Origin: Streptomyces tailanensis
Lineage (GTDB): Bacteria; Actinomycetota; Actinomycetes; Streptomycetales; Streptomycetaceae
Reading direction: 5' to 3'
Assembly: GCF_008386495.1 (NCBI RefSeq)
Contig: NZ_VTHJ01000012.1
Location: 14,815 to 71,511 of the forward strand
Length of the DNA: 56,697 nt
Under the pieces are notes generated by a model. That model saw only the letters and a list, made by a program, of their open reading frames with translations, was not told the origin of the DNA and made no database searches. This document shows, one piece after another, positions 49,695-56,697 of this stretch. A program made the position numbers and the translations under genes. Each line of letters begins with the position of its first letter. Position 1 is the first letter of the stretch.

Positions 49695-50088
49695 CCCGCA
49701 CTTGAGCCCCACCCCAACTCAACTGGGGTGGGGCTCAGTTGTGCCCTGACACATTGCTTATCGGTCTGCGCTACCATCGTGCGCAGAGGGCCGCCCTGCG
49801 GCCCCTCGCACCTGGGCGCTGACACTCGGTGTCGGACCAGGACGCTGCCCCGTTAGAGCTCGGGGCCCCCTTTTCAAGTCCGACAGGGGGCCTGACGCAC
49901 AAGCTCGAAGACGGGGCCGCAGACAAGGAAGGTTGTTGCACGACCCGGGCTGACGAACAGCCCACCCGAGAACATTTGCGTGTTCGTGCGTCAAGCGCGG
50001 GTGTCTCGGTCCGAACCGTAGGGTTCGGATCGAGGCTGCCTGCGCGCAGACCACCGATCCGACCCATGACAGGGAAGGTTAAGGATCG
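49695..50088. other. Gene-poor stretch with several hairpins
   Basis: A 110-residue GTG frame at 49829-50158 exists but lacks protein-like composition. The sequence instead shows four hairpins: 49786-49807, 49864-49892, 49947-49963 and 50007-50032. They could mark a structured RNA or a replication-related region of the decayed mobile island. Confidence 0.5.
49704..49736 (+). terminator. Strong hairpin terminator
   Basis: GAGCCCCACCCCA pairs perfectly with TGGGGTGGGGCTC around a 7-nt loop, followed by AGTTGTG, immediately after the small gene stop. Confidence 0.85.
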
Positions 50089-50331
50089 GTGGACGGCACT
50101 GCCATCCTCTTCATTCTCGCCATCGCTGGCGTGGTGGCCATCTTCCTCTTCGCCTTGAAGGGGTTGTTGGACCAACTCCCGGACGTCTTCGACTCCGCCG
50201 GACGCGCACGCGATGCGTGGGATCGGCTGACCAAGAAGAACGACCAGGCTCCCCAACCCGACGCGACCGAGGAACAGCCGCCCCTGGCGGTCTCCCCGGC
50301 CAGCAGCGAGGAGCCGCCTGCCGCCGCATAG
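50089..50331 (+). CDS. Small single-pass membrane protein
   Basis: This 80-residue protein starts at a GTG (VDGTAILFILAIAGVVAIFLF) with AAGG about 10 bases upstream. It has one N-terminal transmembrane segment (about 5-25), then a charged cytoplasmic tail (FDSAGRARDAWDRLTKKNDQ) ending in a Pro/Ala-rich run. It is a typical small anchored protein; I cannot assign a function. A terminator follows. Confidence 0.65.
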   Translation: MDGTAILFILAIAGVVAIFLFALKGLLDQLPDVFDSAGRARDAWDRLTKKNDQAPQPDATEEQPPLAVSPASSEEPPAAA

Positions 50332-50348
50332 GTCGTCCGGGCTTCCGT

Positions 50349-50438
50349 GGGGTCTCGGAGCGCACGAGACCCCGTCCCGGGGCACCAGGCCCGGCAGGTA
50401 CACGAGAGGCCACGGGAGATACCGCCCGTGGCCTCGTG
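50349..50438 (+). terminator. Tandem hairpin terminators
   Basis: GGGGTCTCG/CGAGACCCC (50349-50373, 9 bp, 7-nt loop) is followed by a second hairpin pairing CACGAGAGGCCACGGG (50401-50416) with CCCGTGGCCTCGTG (50425-50438) with a 2-nt bulge. They close the small membrane protein gene. Confidence 0.75.
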
Positions 50439-50585
50439 CTTCGTGACCGGATGACTCAGGCGGCCACGGCCACTAGGAACCGGATCGGAGCCAGAGCGGC
50501 ACCCCCGGAAAGAGGTGTGGGGGCGCCTGGAGCCGCAACCTTTCAGCCTGGGCACACTCCCTGTAGACGGGGAGGGGTGTTGGTG

Positions 50586-51125
50586 ATGTTCATGGCAACC
50601 GCCGGGGTGGCGGGTGAGGGCGCGACCCGCAGGAGCGCCGAGCCGTCGGCGGTTTCCATGGCCGTACTGGGAGTGGAGGGCGCGCTGTTGTGCGCCGCGC
50701 TCTCCCTGGTGGCTCTGGGCACCCGCTCCGGGCCCGGCGGCGGGGAGGCCTTCGCCGCCGTCGCGATCGGCCCGCTGCTGCTTCTGCTCATCCTGTTCGC
50801 GGCCGCCGTACTGACCACGGCGTACGTCCTCCCGGCCGTGGTGCTGGCCCACTGGACCGCACGGCAGCTGACGGGCCGTATCGCCTGGTGGTGGATCCCG
50901 CCCGTCTGCACCCTGTGGGTGCTCCCGGCCCTGGCCGTCCCGTCCTGGCAGCTCACGGCCCTCGCCGTCTACGCCGTGGCCCTGCCCCCGGCCCTCGCGG
51001 CGCACTTCACCGTCGCACGCGCCGACGCGGGCCGCCCGGTCCAGCCCTGCGTGGCGATCCTGACGTGGGGTGCGGTGGCCGTGGTGTGCGTGCTGGTGGG
51101 GGGTGGGTTGGTGGTGATGCGTTAG
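50586..51125 (+). CDS. Multi-pass membrane protein of unknown function
   Basis: This 179-residue protein starts at the ATG at 50586 (GGAGGGG 8 bases upstream; further in-frame starts lie upstream). It has about five hydrophobic segments (AVLGVEGALLCAALSLVALG, GPLLLLLILFAAAVLTTAYV, ALAVYAVALPPALAAHF, and a final AVAVVCVLVGGGLVVM). No motif identifies a function. It overlaps the convergent flavin reductase gene by four bases. Confidence 0.65.
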   Translation: MFMATAGVAGEGATRRSAEPSAVSMAVLGVEGALLCAALSLVALGTRSGPGGGEAFAAVAIGPLLLLLILFAAAVLTTAYVLPAVVLAHWTARQLTGRIAWWWIPPVCTLWVLPALAVPSWQLTALAVYAVALPPALAAHFTVARADAGRPVQPCVAILTWGAVAVVCVLVGGGLVVMR

Positions 51126-51817
51126 GTGGGCTGGCCGGGGGCTGGTTGGTCGGAGCGGCGGGCCGAGGAGGCCTGGACGAAGCCGCCGAACCGGCCCCGG
51201 TGGAACAGCAGCGGTGCGTTCGTGGGGGCGTCGGTCTCGTCCGCCGTGCCCAGCGCCTCCACCCTGCCCACCACGATCAGGTGGTCGCCGCCGGTGTGCA
51301 CGGCGTGGATCGTGCAGTCGATCCAGGCGGGGGCTCCGGTGAGGCGGGGGGAGCCGGTGGCGAGGGCCGGGTCGTAGGAGACCCCGGCGAACTTGTCCGC
51401 GCCGCTCACGGCGAAACGGCGGCACAACTCGCCCTGGAGAGCGCCGAGTACGTTCACACAGAAGACGCCGGCGCGGGCGATGCGGGGCCAGGTCGTCGAC
51501 GTACGGCCGACCATGAACGCGACCAGGGGTGGGTCGAGGGAGAGCGAGGCGAAGGACTGGCAGGCGAAGCCGGCGGGGGGCTCACTCTTTTCGGCCGCCG
51601 GTGCGGTGATCACGGTCAGTCCCGTCGCGAAGTTGCCCAGTACGCGCCGGAATTCGGCCTGGTCGACCGGTGCGCGCTCGTCCTCGCCGACGCAGCGCAG
51701 GTCGGGGCGCGGCAGTGCTTCGACGACCGGTTCGGTGGCCGTCCCGCGGCCTCTGTCCGCCCTCAGGTAGCGGACGGCGGCGGCTGCCATTCCCGCATGT
51801 CCCATCACATCGACCAT
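51122..51817 (-). CDS. Flavin reductase domain protein
   Basis: The 231-residue protein has a flavin-reductase fold (about 50-220: FRRVLGNFATGLTVITA, GFACQSFASLSLDPPLVAFM, GVFCVNVLGALQGELCRRFA, GDHLIVVGRVEALG). Such enzymes supply reduced FMN/FAD to a two-component monooxygenase (HsaB-like). No matching oxygenase component is in the window. A 15-bp operator of the catabolic regulon lies 6 bases upstream of the ATG at 51817; a downstream ATG (MGHAGMAAAAVRY) is also possible. Confidence 0.88.
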   Translation of the reverse strand: MVDVMGHAGMAAAAVRYLRADRGRGTATEPVVEALPRPDLRCVGEDERAPVDQAEFRRVLGNFATGLTVITAPAAEKSEPPAGFACQSFASLSLDPPLVAFMVGRTSTTWPRIARAGVFCVNVLGALQGELCRRFAVSGADKFAGVSYDPALATGSPRLTGAPAWIDCTIHAVHTGGDHLIVVGRVEALGTADETDAPTNAPLLFHRGRFGGFVQASSARRSDQPAPGQPT

Positions 51818-51822
51818 TGAAA

Positions 51823-51837
51823 CTGACGCACCGTCAG
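51823..51837. promoter_or_regulatory. 15-bp palindromic operator, copy D
   Basis: CTGACGCACCGTCAG is a clean copy of the CTGAC-N5-GTCAG operator, directly before the flavin reductase start. Confidence 0.7.
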
Positions 51838-51862
51838 AAGTGAAGTGTTGGGCGAGTGGGAC

Positions 51863-52690
51863 TCAGCGGCCCTCGAAGCGCGGTGCCCGGCGCTCCCCGA
51901 AGCTCGCCACGCCCTCCTGCGCGTCCGCCGTCGTCATGTTGATCTCCTGCGCGGCGGCCTCGGCGGTGAAGGCGGTGGTGCGGTCGGTGTCGAGGGAGGC
52001 GTTGACGAGCTGTTTGGTGAGGGCGAGCGTGCGGGTGGGGCCGGTGGCGAGGCGTTCGGCCCACTCCCGGGCCGTCTTCTCCAGGTCCTGGGCGGGGACG
52101 ACACGGTTGACCAGGCCGAGGCGTTCCGCGTCGGCGGCGGGCAGGGCGTCGCCGAAGAACATCAGCTCCTTGGCGCGCTGGGGGCCGATCAGGCGGGGGA
52201 GGAGGTAGGCGCCGCCGCCGTCCGGGACGAGGCCGCGGCGTACGAACACCTCGATGAAACTGGCCTCTTCGGCCGCCAGGACGAGGTCGCACGCGAACGC
52301 GAGGTGCGCGCCGATGCCGGCCGCCGTGCCGTTCACCGCCGCGATCACCGGCTTCTCGCAGTCGAGTACGGCGGCGACGAGGCGCTGGGCCCCGAGGCGG
52401 ATGGTGCGGGAGATGTCGCCGGGTACGCGTTCGCCGGTGTCGGTCGCCGGTCCGCGCAGGTCGGCCCCCGCGCAGAAACCGCGGCCGGTCGCGGTGATCA
52501 CGACCGCGCGTACGGCGGGGTCGGCGGAGGCGTCCGAGAGCAGCTGGATGAGTTGTTCCCGCTGGTCAGGGGTGATGGCGTTCAGCGCTTCGGGGCGGTT
52601 GAGGGTGATCCACGAGACGGCGTTGTCAGTGGCGTGCAGTATCAATGAGTCACGGGATTTTTCGGGAGGTTCGAGGGGGGAAGCGGACAT
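51863..52690 (-). CDS. Enoyl-CoA hydratase/isomerase (PaaG-like)
   Basis: This 275-residue crotonase-fold protein has GRGFCAGADLRGP and GTAAGIGAHLAFACDLVLAA oxyanion segments. The first crotonase glutamate is replaced (G-A-H-L) and the second region reads RRGLVPDGGGAYLLPRLIG with an Asp, as in PaaG isomerases. It more likely isomerises a 2,3-/3,4-enoyl-CoA than hydrates it. It lies between the flavin reductase and the ADP-forming CoA ligase genes on the same strand. Confidence 0.9.
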   Translation of the reverse strand: MSASPLEPPEKSRDSLILHATDNAVSWITLNRPEALNAITPDQREQLIQLLSDASADPAVRAVVITATGRGFCAGADLRGPATDTGERVPGDISRTIRLGAQRLVAAVLDCEKPVIAAVNGTAAGIGAHLAFACDLVLAAEEASFIEVFVRRGLVPDGGGAYLLPRLIGPQRAKELMFFGDALPAADAERLGLVNRVVPAQDLEKTAREWAERLATGPTRTLALTKQLVNASLDTDRTTAFTAEAAAQEINMTTADAQEGVASFGERRAPRFEGR

Positions 52691-52760
52691 GTGGGTGCTC
52701 CTGTTACTGCGGGGAGTGATGGCTGGGCTCGGAGTCCGGTGGTGTTCAGTCCGGTGGTGG

Positions 52761-55010
52761 TCAGCGGCACACCGTCAGCGCGTCCAGCGCCACGGCCCCC
52801 TGCCCCCTCGGCAGCACCATCAGCGGGTTGATGTCCAGCTCCGCGATCTCGTCCCCGAGTTCGAGCGCCATGCGCTGGACGCGGAGGACGACCTCGACCA
52901 GGGCGTCCACGTCGGCCGGGGGAGCCCCGCGGACCCCGTCCAGCAGGGCCCGCCCGCGCAGTTCGGTCAGCATCGCGCGGGCATGGTCCTCGCCGAAGGG
53001 GGGAACGCGTACGGCGGAGTCGCGCAGCACCTCGACGAGGACACCGCCGAGCCCGACCGTGACCGTCGGTCCGAAGAGGTCGTCGTGGGTGACGCCCACG
53101 ACCATCTCCACGCCGCGCTCGACCATCTGGCAGACCAGCACGCCGTCGAGGGACACGTCCTCGTAGCGGGCGATGTCCGTCAGTTCGCGATAGGCGTCGC
53201 GGATCTGGCTGGCGGAGGTCAGGCCGATCTTCACCAGCCCCAGCTCCGTCTTGTGGGCGATCCGCGCCCCGGACGCCTTCATCACCACCGGGTAGCCGAC
53301 GAGGCTCGCGGCGCGTACGGCCGCCGCCGCGCTGGTCACCAGTTGCTCGCGCGGCACGCGTATCCCGTACGCGCGCAACAGCTGCTTCGCGGCATGCTCG
53401 CTCAGCTGCTGCCCCGGCCGCATCAGTGCCCGTGCCTTGCGGAAGGAGGGCGAGGGGGAGCGGGGGGCCTCGTCGAAGGGGGAGCGGTAGGCGGCGGTGA
53501 AGCGGCTGTGGTCGAGGTGGGCGCGGACGGCGGTGATGCAGTTGGCGAAGGTACGGAAGGTCGCCACCCGGGACGACCCGAGCAGGGTCTCGCGGTACGC
53601 GGCCTCGATGCCCACCGGCGACCCCCACACCACGCACACCAGCTTGTCCGTTCGCTTCGCCGCGTCCACCAGATCCTGGGCGAGCTTGTCACTCATCGGC
53701 GGGAAGGGGCCGGTGATGGGGCAGATCAGCACGCCCACCGCTGGGTCGTCGAGGATCGCGTCGAGGATGCGGGGCCCGCGCCAGTCGCCCACGGGGTGCC
53801 CGCCGTTGTCGACGGGGTTGGCCACGCTCAGGTAGTCGGGGATCCACTGGTGCAGCTCGGCCTGCTTGGCCTCCGAGAGCGTGGGCAGGGGCAGCCCGGC
53901 CTCCGTTGCCAGGTCGGCGAAGTGCGCGCCCGTGCCGCCGGAGATCGAATAGACGACGACGCCGTCGGCCGACGGGCGGTTCGAGGTGGACCCCGGCCGT
54001 CGTGCCCGTGCCAGCAGGGTGGCCGTGTCCTGGAGTTCGTCGAGCCCGTCGACCCGTATCACGCCGTACTGTCGCATCGCCGCGTCCACCACCGCGTCCG
54101 CGCCGGTCAGCTTGCCGGTGTGGGAGGCGGCGGTGCGGGCGCCGGTCTCGGTGCGGCCGACCTTGACGGCGACGACGGGTACACCGCGCCGGGCGGCCCG
54201 GTCGGCGGCGAGGAGGAAGGCGCGGCCGTTCTTGAGGCCCTCGACGTAGGCGGCGATGGCGCCCACCTCGGGGCGTTCGGCGAAGTAGGAGATGAAGTCG
54301 GCGGTCTCCAGATCGGCCTCGTTGCCGGTGGGGGCCCAGTGGGAGAGGCGGATGCCGAGTTCCTGGAGGGAGAAGACGGGACGGCCCTGATGCCCGGACT
54401 GCGTGATCAGCGCGATCGCCGGCCCATCCAGATCCTCCCGGAACCGCTCGAAGGCGTTGAGGTTGGTGTTCGGCCCGAGCAGCCGCATCCCCCCGGACCG
54501 CTCCACAGCGGCGGCCAGCCGCTCCTGCGCGGCCGCGCCCTCCGCACCGGTCTCGGCGAACCCGGAGGCGAAGGCGACGGCGAACTTCGCCTTTGCCTGG
54601 GCGAGTTGGTCGATCACGGGAAGGGGGTCGGAGACGAGCAGTACGGCCAGATCGACCTGCTCGGGCAGTTCGGCGACGGAAGGGGAGCAGGGAATGCCGA
54701 AGACCGACTGACGCGTGGTGTGCACGGGGTGCAGCCGGGCGCCGACCCGTTCGGCCCAGGCGATCAACTGCCGGGTGATACCGGTGTTGGGCCGCCCCTC
54801 GGCGTCCGAGGCACCGACGACGGCCACGGACTCGGGGTTGAAGAGGCGGTCCAGGTCGGGGACGGCGGCGTACAGCGGGCGCCCGCTGACGTCCAGGTCA
54901 CCGGCCTCGGCCGGCCTGCCGTGCACGACCTGTTGGGAGTGCTCGCCGCAGGCGATGGCCCGAGCCCGGCGGGAGTCGGTGGTGAGGGTGCCGTGGGTTG
55001 ATCCAAGCAT
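52761..55010 (-). CDS. Acetate--CoA ligase (ADP-forming)-like acyl-CoA synthetase
   Basis: This 749-residue fused protein has a CoA-binding domain (about 55-150, ESVAVVGASDAEGRPNTGIT), two succinyl-CoA-synthetase-like domains with ALITQSGHQGRPVFSLQ and the phosphohistidine motif AASHTGKLTGADAV, and a C-terminal ATP-grasp domain (about 525-745, LRAYGIRVPREQLV, YPVVMKASGARIAHKTELGL). It would form an acyl-CoA while consuming ATP to ADP. Its promoter holds two 15-bp operators and one distinct palindrome. The first 45 residues are low complexity, so a later start is possible. Confidence 0.9.
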   Translation of the reverse strand: MLGSTHGTLTTDSRRARAIACGEHSQQVVHGRPAEAGDLDVSGRPLYAAVPDLDRLFNPESVAVVGASDAEGRPNTGITRQLIAWAERVGARLHPVHTTRQSVFGIPCSPSVAELPEQVDLAVLLVSDPLPVIDQLAQAKAKFAVAFASGFAETGAEGAAAQERLAAAVERSGGMRLLGPNTNLNAFERFREDLDGPAIALITQSGHQGRPVFSLQELGIRLSHWAPTGNEADLETADFISYFAERPEVGAIAAYVEGLKNGRAFLLAADRAARRGVPVVAVKVGRTETGARTAASHTGKLTGADAVVDAAMRQYGVIRVDGLDELQDTATLLARARRPGSTSNRPSADGVVVYSISGGTGAHFADLATEAGLPLPTLSEAKQAELHQWIPDYLSVANPVDNGGHPVGDWRGPRILDAILDDPAVGVLICPITGPFPPMSDKLAQDLVDAAKRTDKLVCVVWGSPVGIEAAYRETLLGSSRVATFRTFANCITAVRAHLDHSRFTAAYRSPFDEAPRSPSPSFRKARALMRPGQQLSEHAAKQLLRAYGIRVPREQLVTSAAAAVRAASLVGYPVVMKASGARIAHKTELGLVKIGLTSASQIRDAYRELTDIARYEDVSLDGVLVCQMVERGVEMVVGVTHDDLFGPTVTVGLGGVLVEVLRDSAVRVPPFGEDHARAMLTELRGRALLDGVRGAPPADVDALVEVVLRVQRMALELGDEIAELDINPLMVLPRGQGAVALDALTVCR

Positions 55011-55046
55011 CGGTCCGCCCGCTCCTGTGTGACAGCCAATTCACTG

Positions 55047-55063
55047 ACGTGACGCGCTCACGT
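55047..55063. promoter_or_regulatory. Second palindrome type ACGTGA-N5-TCACGT
   Basis: ACGTGACGCGCTCACGT is a 17-bp palindrome unlike the CTGAC operators, 37 bases before the ligase start. A second regulator may act here. Confidence 0.5.
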
Positions 55064-55072
55064 TTCACGTAA

Positions 55073-55087
55073 CTGACACAGCGTCAG
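55073..55087. promoter_or_regulatory. 15-bp palindromic operator, copy E
   Basis: CTGACACAGCGTCAG is upstream of the ADP-forming ligase gene; only the N5 differs from copies D and F. Confidence 0.7.
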
Positions 55088-55104
55088 ATTTCAGGCTATC
55101 TGAA

Positions 55105-55119
55105 CTGACGCAATGTCAG
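55105..55119. promoter_or_regulatory. 15-bp palindromic operator, copy F
   Basis: CTGACGCAATGTCAG lies 32 bases (centre to centre) from copy E, about three helical turns, so two dimers could bind on one face. Confidence 0.7.
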
Positions 55120-55242
55120 GAATGGGTGTGCAGGCAAAGTTACGCGGCGGTACGGGTTGCGTACGGGGGTTGTACCCACCGTGCGCGATCGGAACCGAGG
55201 ACGGATGGGGCGGACGGGGACACTCGCGTGCGGAGGCTTGGC

Positions 55243-56463
55243 TCAGCGCGCGGCGCGGCCCTCCACGGTGAGTGCGTCGCGTGTGGCGACGCCGCCCCTG
55301 CGGGCGATGGTCTTGGCGATCTTCTCGGCGTCGAGGGCGAGTTCGCGGAACATACCGCTGATCGGGTTGGTGTAGCCCTGGAAGTAGAGACCTGGCGCGT
55401 TGGCCGGGGTGCGGGCGCCGTGGACGAGGGGTCTGCCACGCGCGTCCAGCACTCCGAGGTGGCCGACAAGGCACTCCAGGGCACGGATATAGCCGGTGGC
55501 TGCGATGACGGCCTCCGGTCCGATGCGTTCGCCGTCGGCGAGGATCACATTGCCGTCCTCGAAGCCCTCCACGGCGGCCACGACCTCCACACGCCCCTTC
55601 CGTACGGCGTCGATGAGGCCGACGTCCTGGACGGGGATGGACCCCTCGTTCACGCGGGAGTAGAGGCCGGTGTCGGGGCGGGCCAGACCGTGCGCGGACA
55701 GGTCGGGCACGCTGAGCCTCGCCATCGGCTTGGCGAGCCGGTCCACCAGGGCGACCGGGAGGTGTCGTACGAGGACACCTGTGTACTGGGCCGCCCAGCC
55801 CGCCGTGGACCGGCGCACGATGTGCGGGGCGGTGCGCACGGCCAGCCGTACGCGCTCCGCGCCGCCCTCGCCGAGGTCGACGGCGATCTCGGCGCCGGTG
55901 TTGCCGATGCCGACGACGAGGACGTCGCGGCCGGCGTAGGGCTTGGGGTTGCGGTACTCGGAGGCGTGCAACAGCTCACCGCGGTACGTCTCCCGGCCCG
56001 GCCAGTCGGGCACGTGGGGGGTGTGGTTGTAGCCGGTGGCGACGACGACCGCGCCGCCGGTGAGCTCGCGGCCGCCGGTGGCGTGCAGCAGCCAGCCGGT
56101 GCCGTCGGACGACCGCTCCACCCGGGACACCTCGACACCGGTCACGATCTCCAGTTCGTGCACCTCGGCGTACTTCTCCAGGTACCGCACCACGTTGTCC
56201 CGCGACACCCACCGCCCGAACCGGCGCGGCATGGGCAGCCCGGGCAGCCCCGACAGTCGTCGGGTCGTGTGCAGATGCAGCCGGTCGTAGTGCCGCCGCC
56301 AGGACGCGCCCACCCCGTCCGCCTTCTCCAGCACGACGGCCCGCACGCCCCGCGCCCGCAACGCGTACGCCGCCGCGAGCCCGCCGGGGCCGCCGCCGAT
56401 GACGTAGACGGGGTGCTCGGAGGCTGGGGTCGCGGATTCCGTGGATGCTCTGGAGTCGGCCAT
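55243..56463 (-). CDS. FAD-dependent oxidoreductase (flavin monooxygenase-like)
   Basis: This 406-residue protein has the FAD motif YVIGGGPGGLAAAYALR (about 20-36), the NADPH motif VVGIGNTGAEIAVDLGEGG (about 170), and the FMO-type fingerprint YRGELLHASEYRNP, followed by ATGYIRALECLVGHLG. It probably hydroxylates a soft nucleophile or small organic substrate with NADPH. The ATG at 56461-56463 is the first conserved start. No CTGAC operator is close to its start, so its link to the catabolic set is by position only. Confidence 0.88.
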   Translation of the reverse strand: MADSRASTESATPASEHPVYVIGGGPGGLAAAYALRARGVRAVVLEKADGVGASWRRHYDRLHLHTTRRLSGLPGLPMPRRFGRWVSRDNVVRYLEKYAEVHELEIVTGVEVSRVERSSDGTGWLLHATGGRELTGGAVVVATGYNHTPHVPDWPGRETYRGELLHASEYRNPKPYAGRDVLVVGIGNTGAEIAVDLGEGGAERVRLAVRTAPHIVRRSTAGWAAQYTGVLVRHLPVALVDRLAKPMARLSVPDLSAHGLARPDTGLYSRVNEGSIPVQDVGLIDAVRKGRVEVVAAVEGFEDGNVILADGERIGPEAVIAATGYIRALECLVGHLGVLDARGRPLVHGARTPANAPGLYFQGYTNPISGMFRELALDAEKIAKTIARRGGVATRDALTVEGRAAR

Positions 56464-56697
56464 GTGTCTGAGCGTATTCGCGCCCTCACTTGATGGGTCT
56501 CGGTCAAGACCGGAATTGGTTGCGGATTGATCACGGCTGCAGGGGGTGTGGGTGGGACTGGTGACGTAGCTCTCTTGGAGTGTGGGGAGGCGGTGGCGTA
56601 CGTGGTGACGGCGCAAGGTGGGGCTAGGGCCTGTCGTCAAATTCCCGTCGTCCGCCGGAGGGCGGGCCGAGCGCCCGCCGCGGTAGCGGCTGATGTC

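Noticed and set aside
49860..49895. TTCAAGTCC near 49872 as a tRNA T-arm
   Set aside because: No matching acceptor stem, D-arm or anticodon arm can be folded around it.
49829..50158. A 109-residue GTG frame over the hairpin array
   Set aside because: Its composition is not protein-like, it overlaps the membrane protein gene, and hairpins run through it.
47095..50529. GGGGGCGCCTG at 47095 and 50519 as attachment sites flanking the mobile island
   Set aside because: Near-identical strings occur near R2 repeats elsewhere (for example after purU), so the match is not specific.

Overview
The window is high-GC actinobacterial chromosome, almost certainly Streptomyces. The evidence is the very GC-rich third codon positions, frequent GTG/TTG starts, many Streptomyces-type regulators (XRE-DUF5753/DUF397, NsdA-like, ECF, STAS, RsbW-like), a DasR-type operator, and a gene order (carboxylase pair, pdxH, citrate synthase, SIS protein, DmdR1, SCO4402-like protein, PurU, ECF sigma, STAS, EF-hand) that I recall from the S. 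coelicolor SCO4380-SCO4411 neighbourhood. That synteny is from memory, not computed.

Region 1 (1-8.5 kb) is a plus-strand acyl-CoA degradation operon of the Atu/Liu type. It holds the AtuA C-terminus, a biotin-dependent acyl-CoA carboxylase beta/alpha pair, an acyl-CoA dehydrogenase, a broken 4CL-like CoA ligase, an enoyl-CoA hydratase and a TetR regulator. The ligase lost its P-loop section and carries what looks like the right-end scar of an IS200/IS605-type element.

Region 2 (8.5-32.4 kb) is conserved core. It has divergent pdxH and citrate synthase, a patch of decayed small genes (frameshifted XRE-DUF5753 plus DUF397, AbiEii-like scrap, frameshifted SH3/LppU-like genes) with an unexplained leader-like RNA structure at 12.1-12.3 kb, then a maltokinase-cap protein, a PAS/GAF protein, a DUF4097 protein divergent from an HTH-GbsR/MarR regulator, a SIS sugar isomerase-like gene under a DasR-type site, the iron regulator DmdR1, an alpha/beta hydrolase lacking its nucleophile, a prim-pol protein, an NsdA-like regulator, a Pro-rich membrane protein, a lipoprotein binding protein, PurU, an ECF sigma/anti-sigma pair, a STAS protein and an EF-hand protein.

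Region 3 (32.4-43.3 kb and 51.1-55.0 kb) encodes a second CoA-thioester catabolic set: two CoA ligases (one AMP-forming, one ADP-forming type), an amidohydrolase, three acyl-CoA dehydrogenase polypeptides, a cyclase-family hydrolase, an SDR, a zinc alcohol dehydrogenase, a flavin reductase and a PaaG-like hydratase. Six near-identical 15-bp palindromes (CTGAC-N5-GTCAG type) sit at the promoters of most of these units, tying the two blocks into one probable TetR-type regulon whose regulator is not obvious in the window. The substrate is unknown.

Region 4 (43.3-51.1 kb) splits that regulon. It holds a hydrolase/MarR pair, a GlxA-type regulator, an MFS transporter and a small decayed mobile island (recombinase C-terminus, XRE-TPR regulator, small proteins, an array of hairpins). 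A FAD-dependent monooxygenase-like gene closes the window. Two dispersed intergenic repeat families recur: a roughly 110-bp element with 9-bp terminal inverted repeats (three copies) and shorter GC-rich hairpin units at gene ends.
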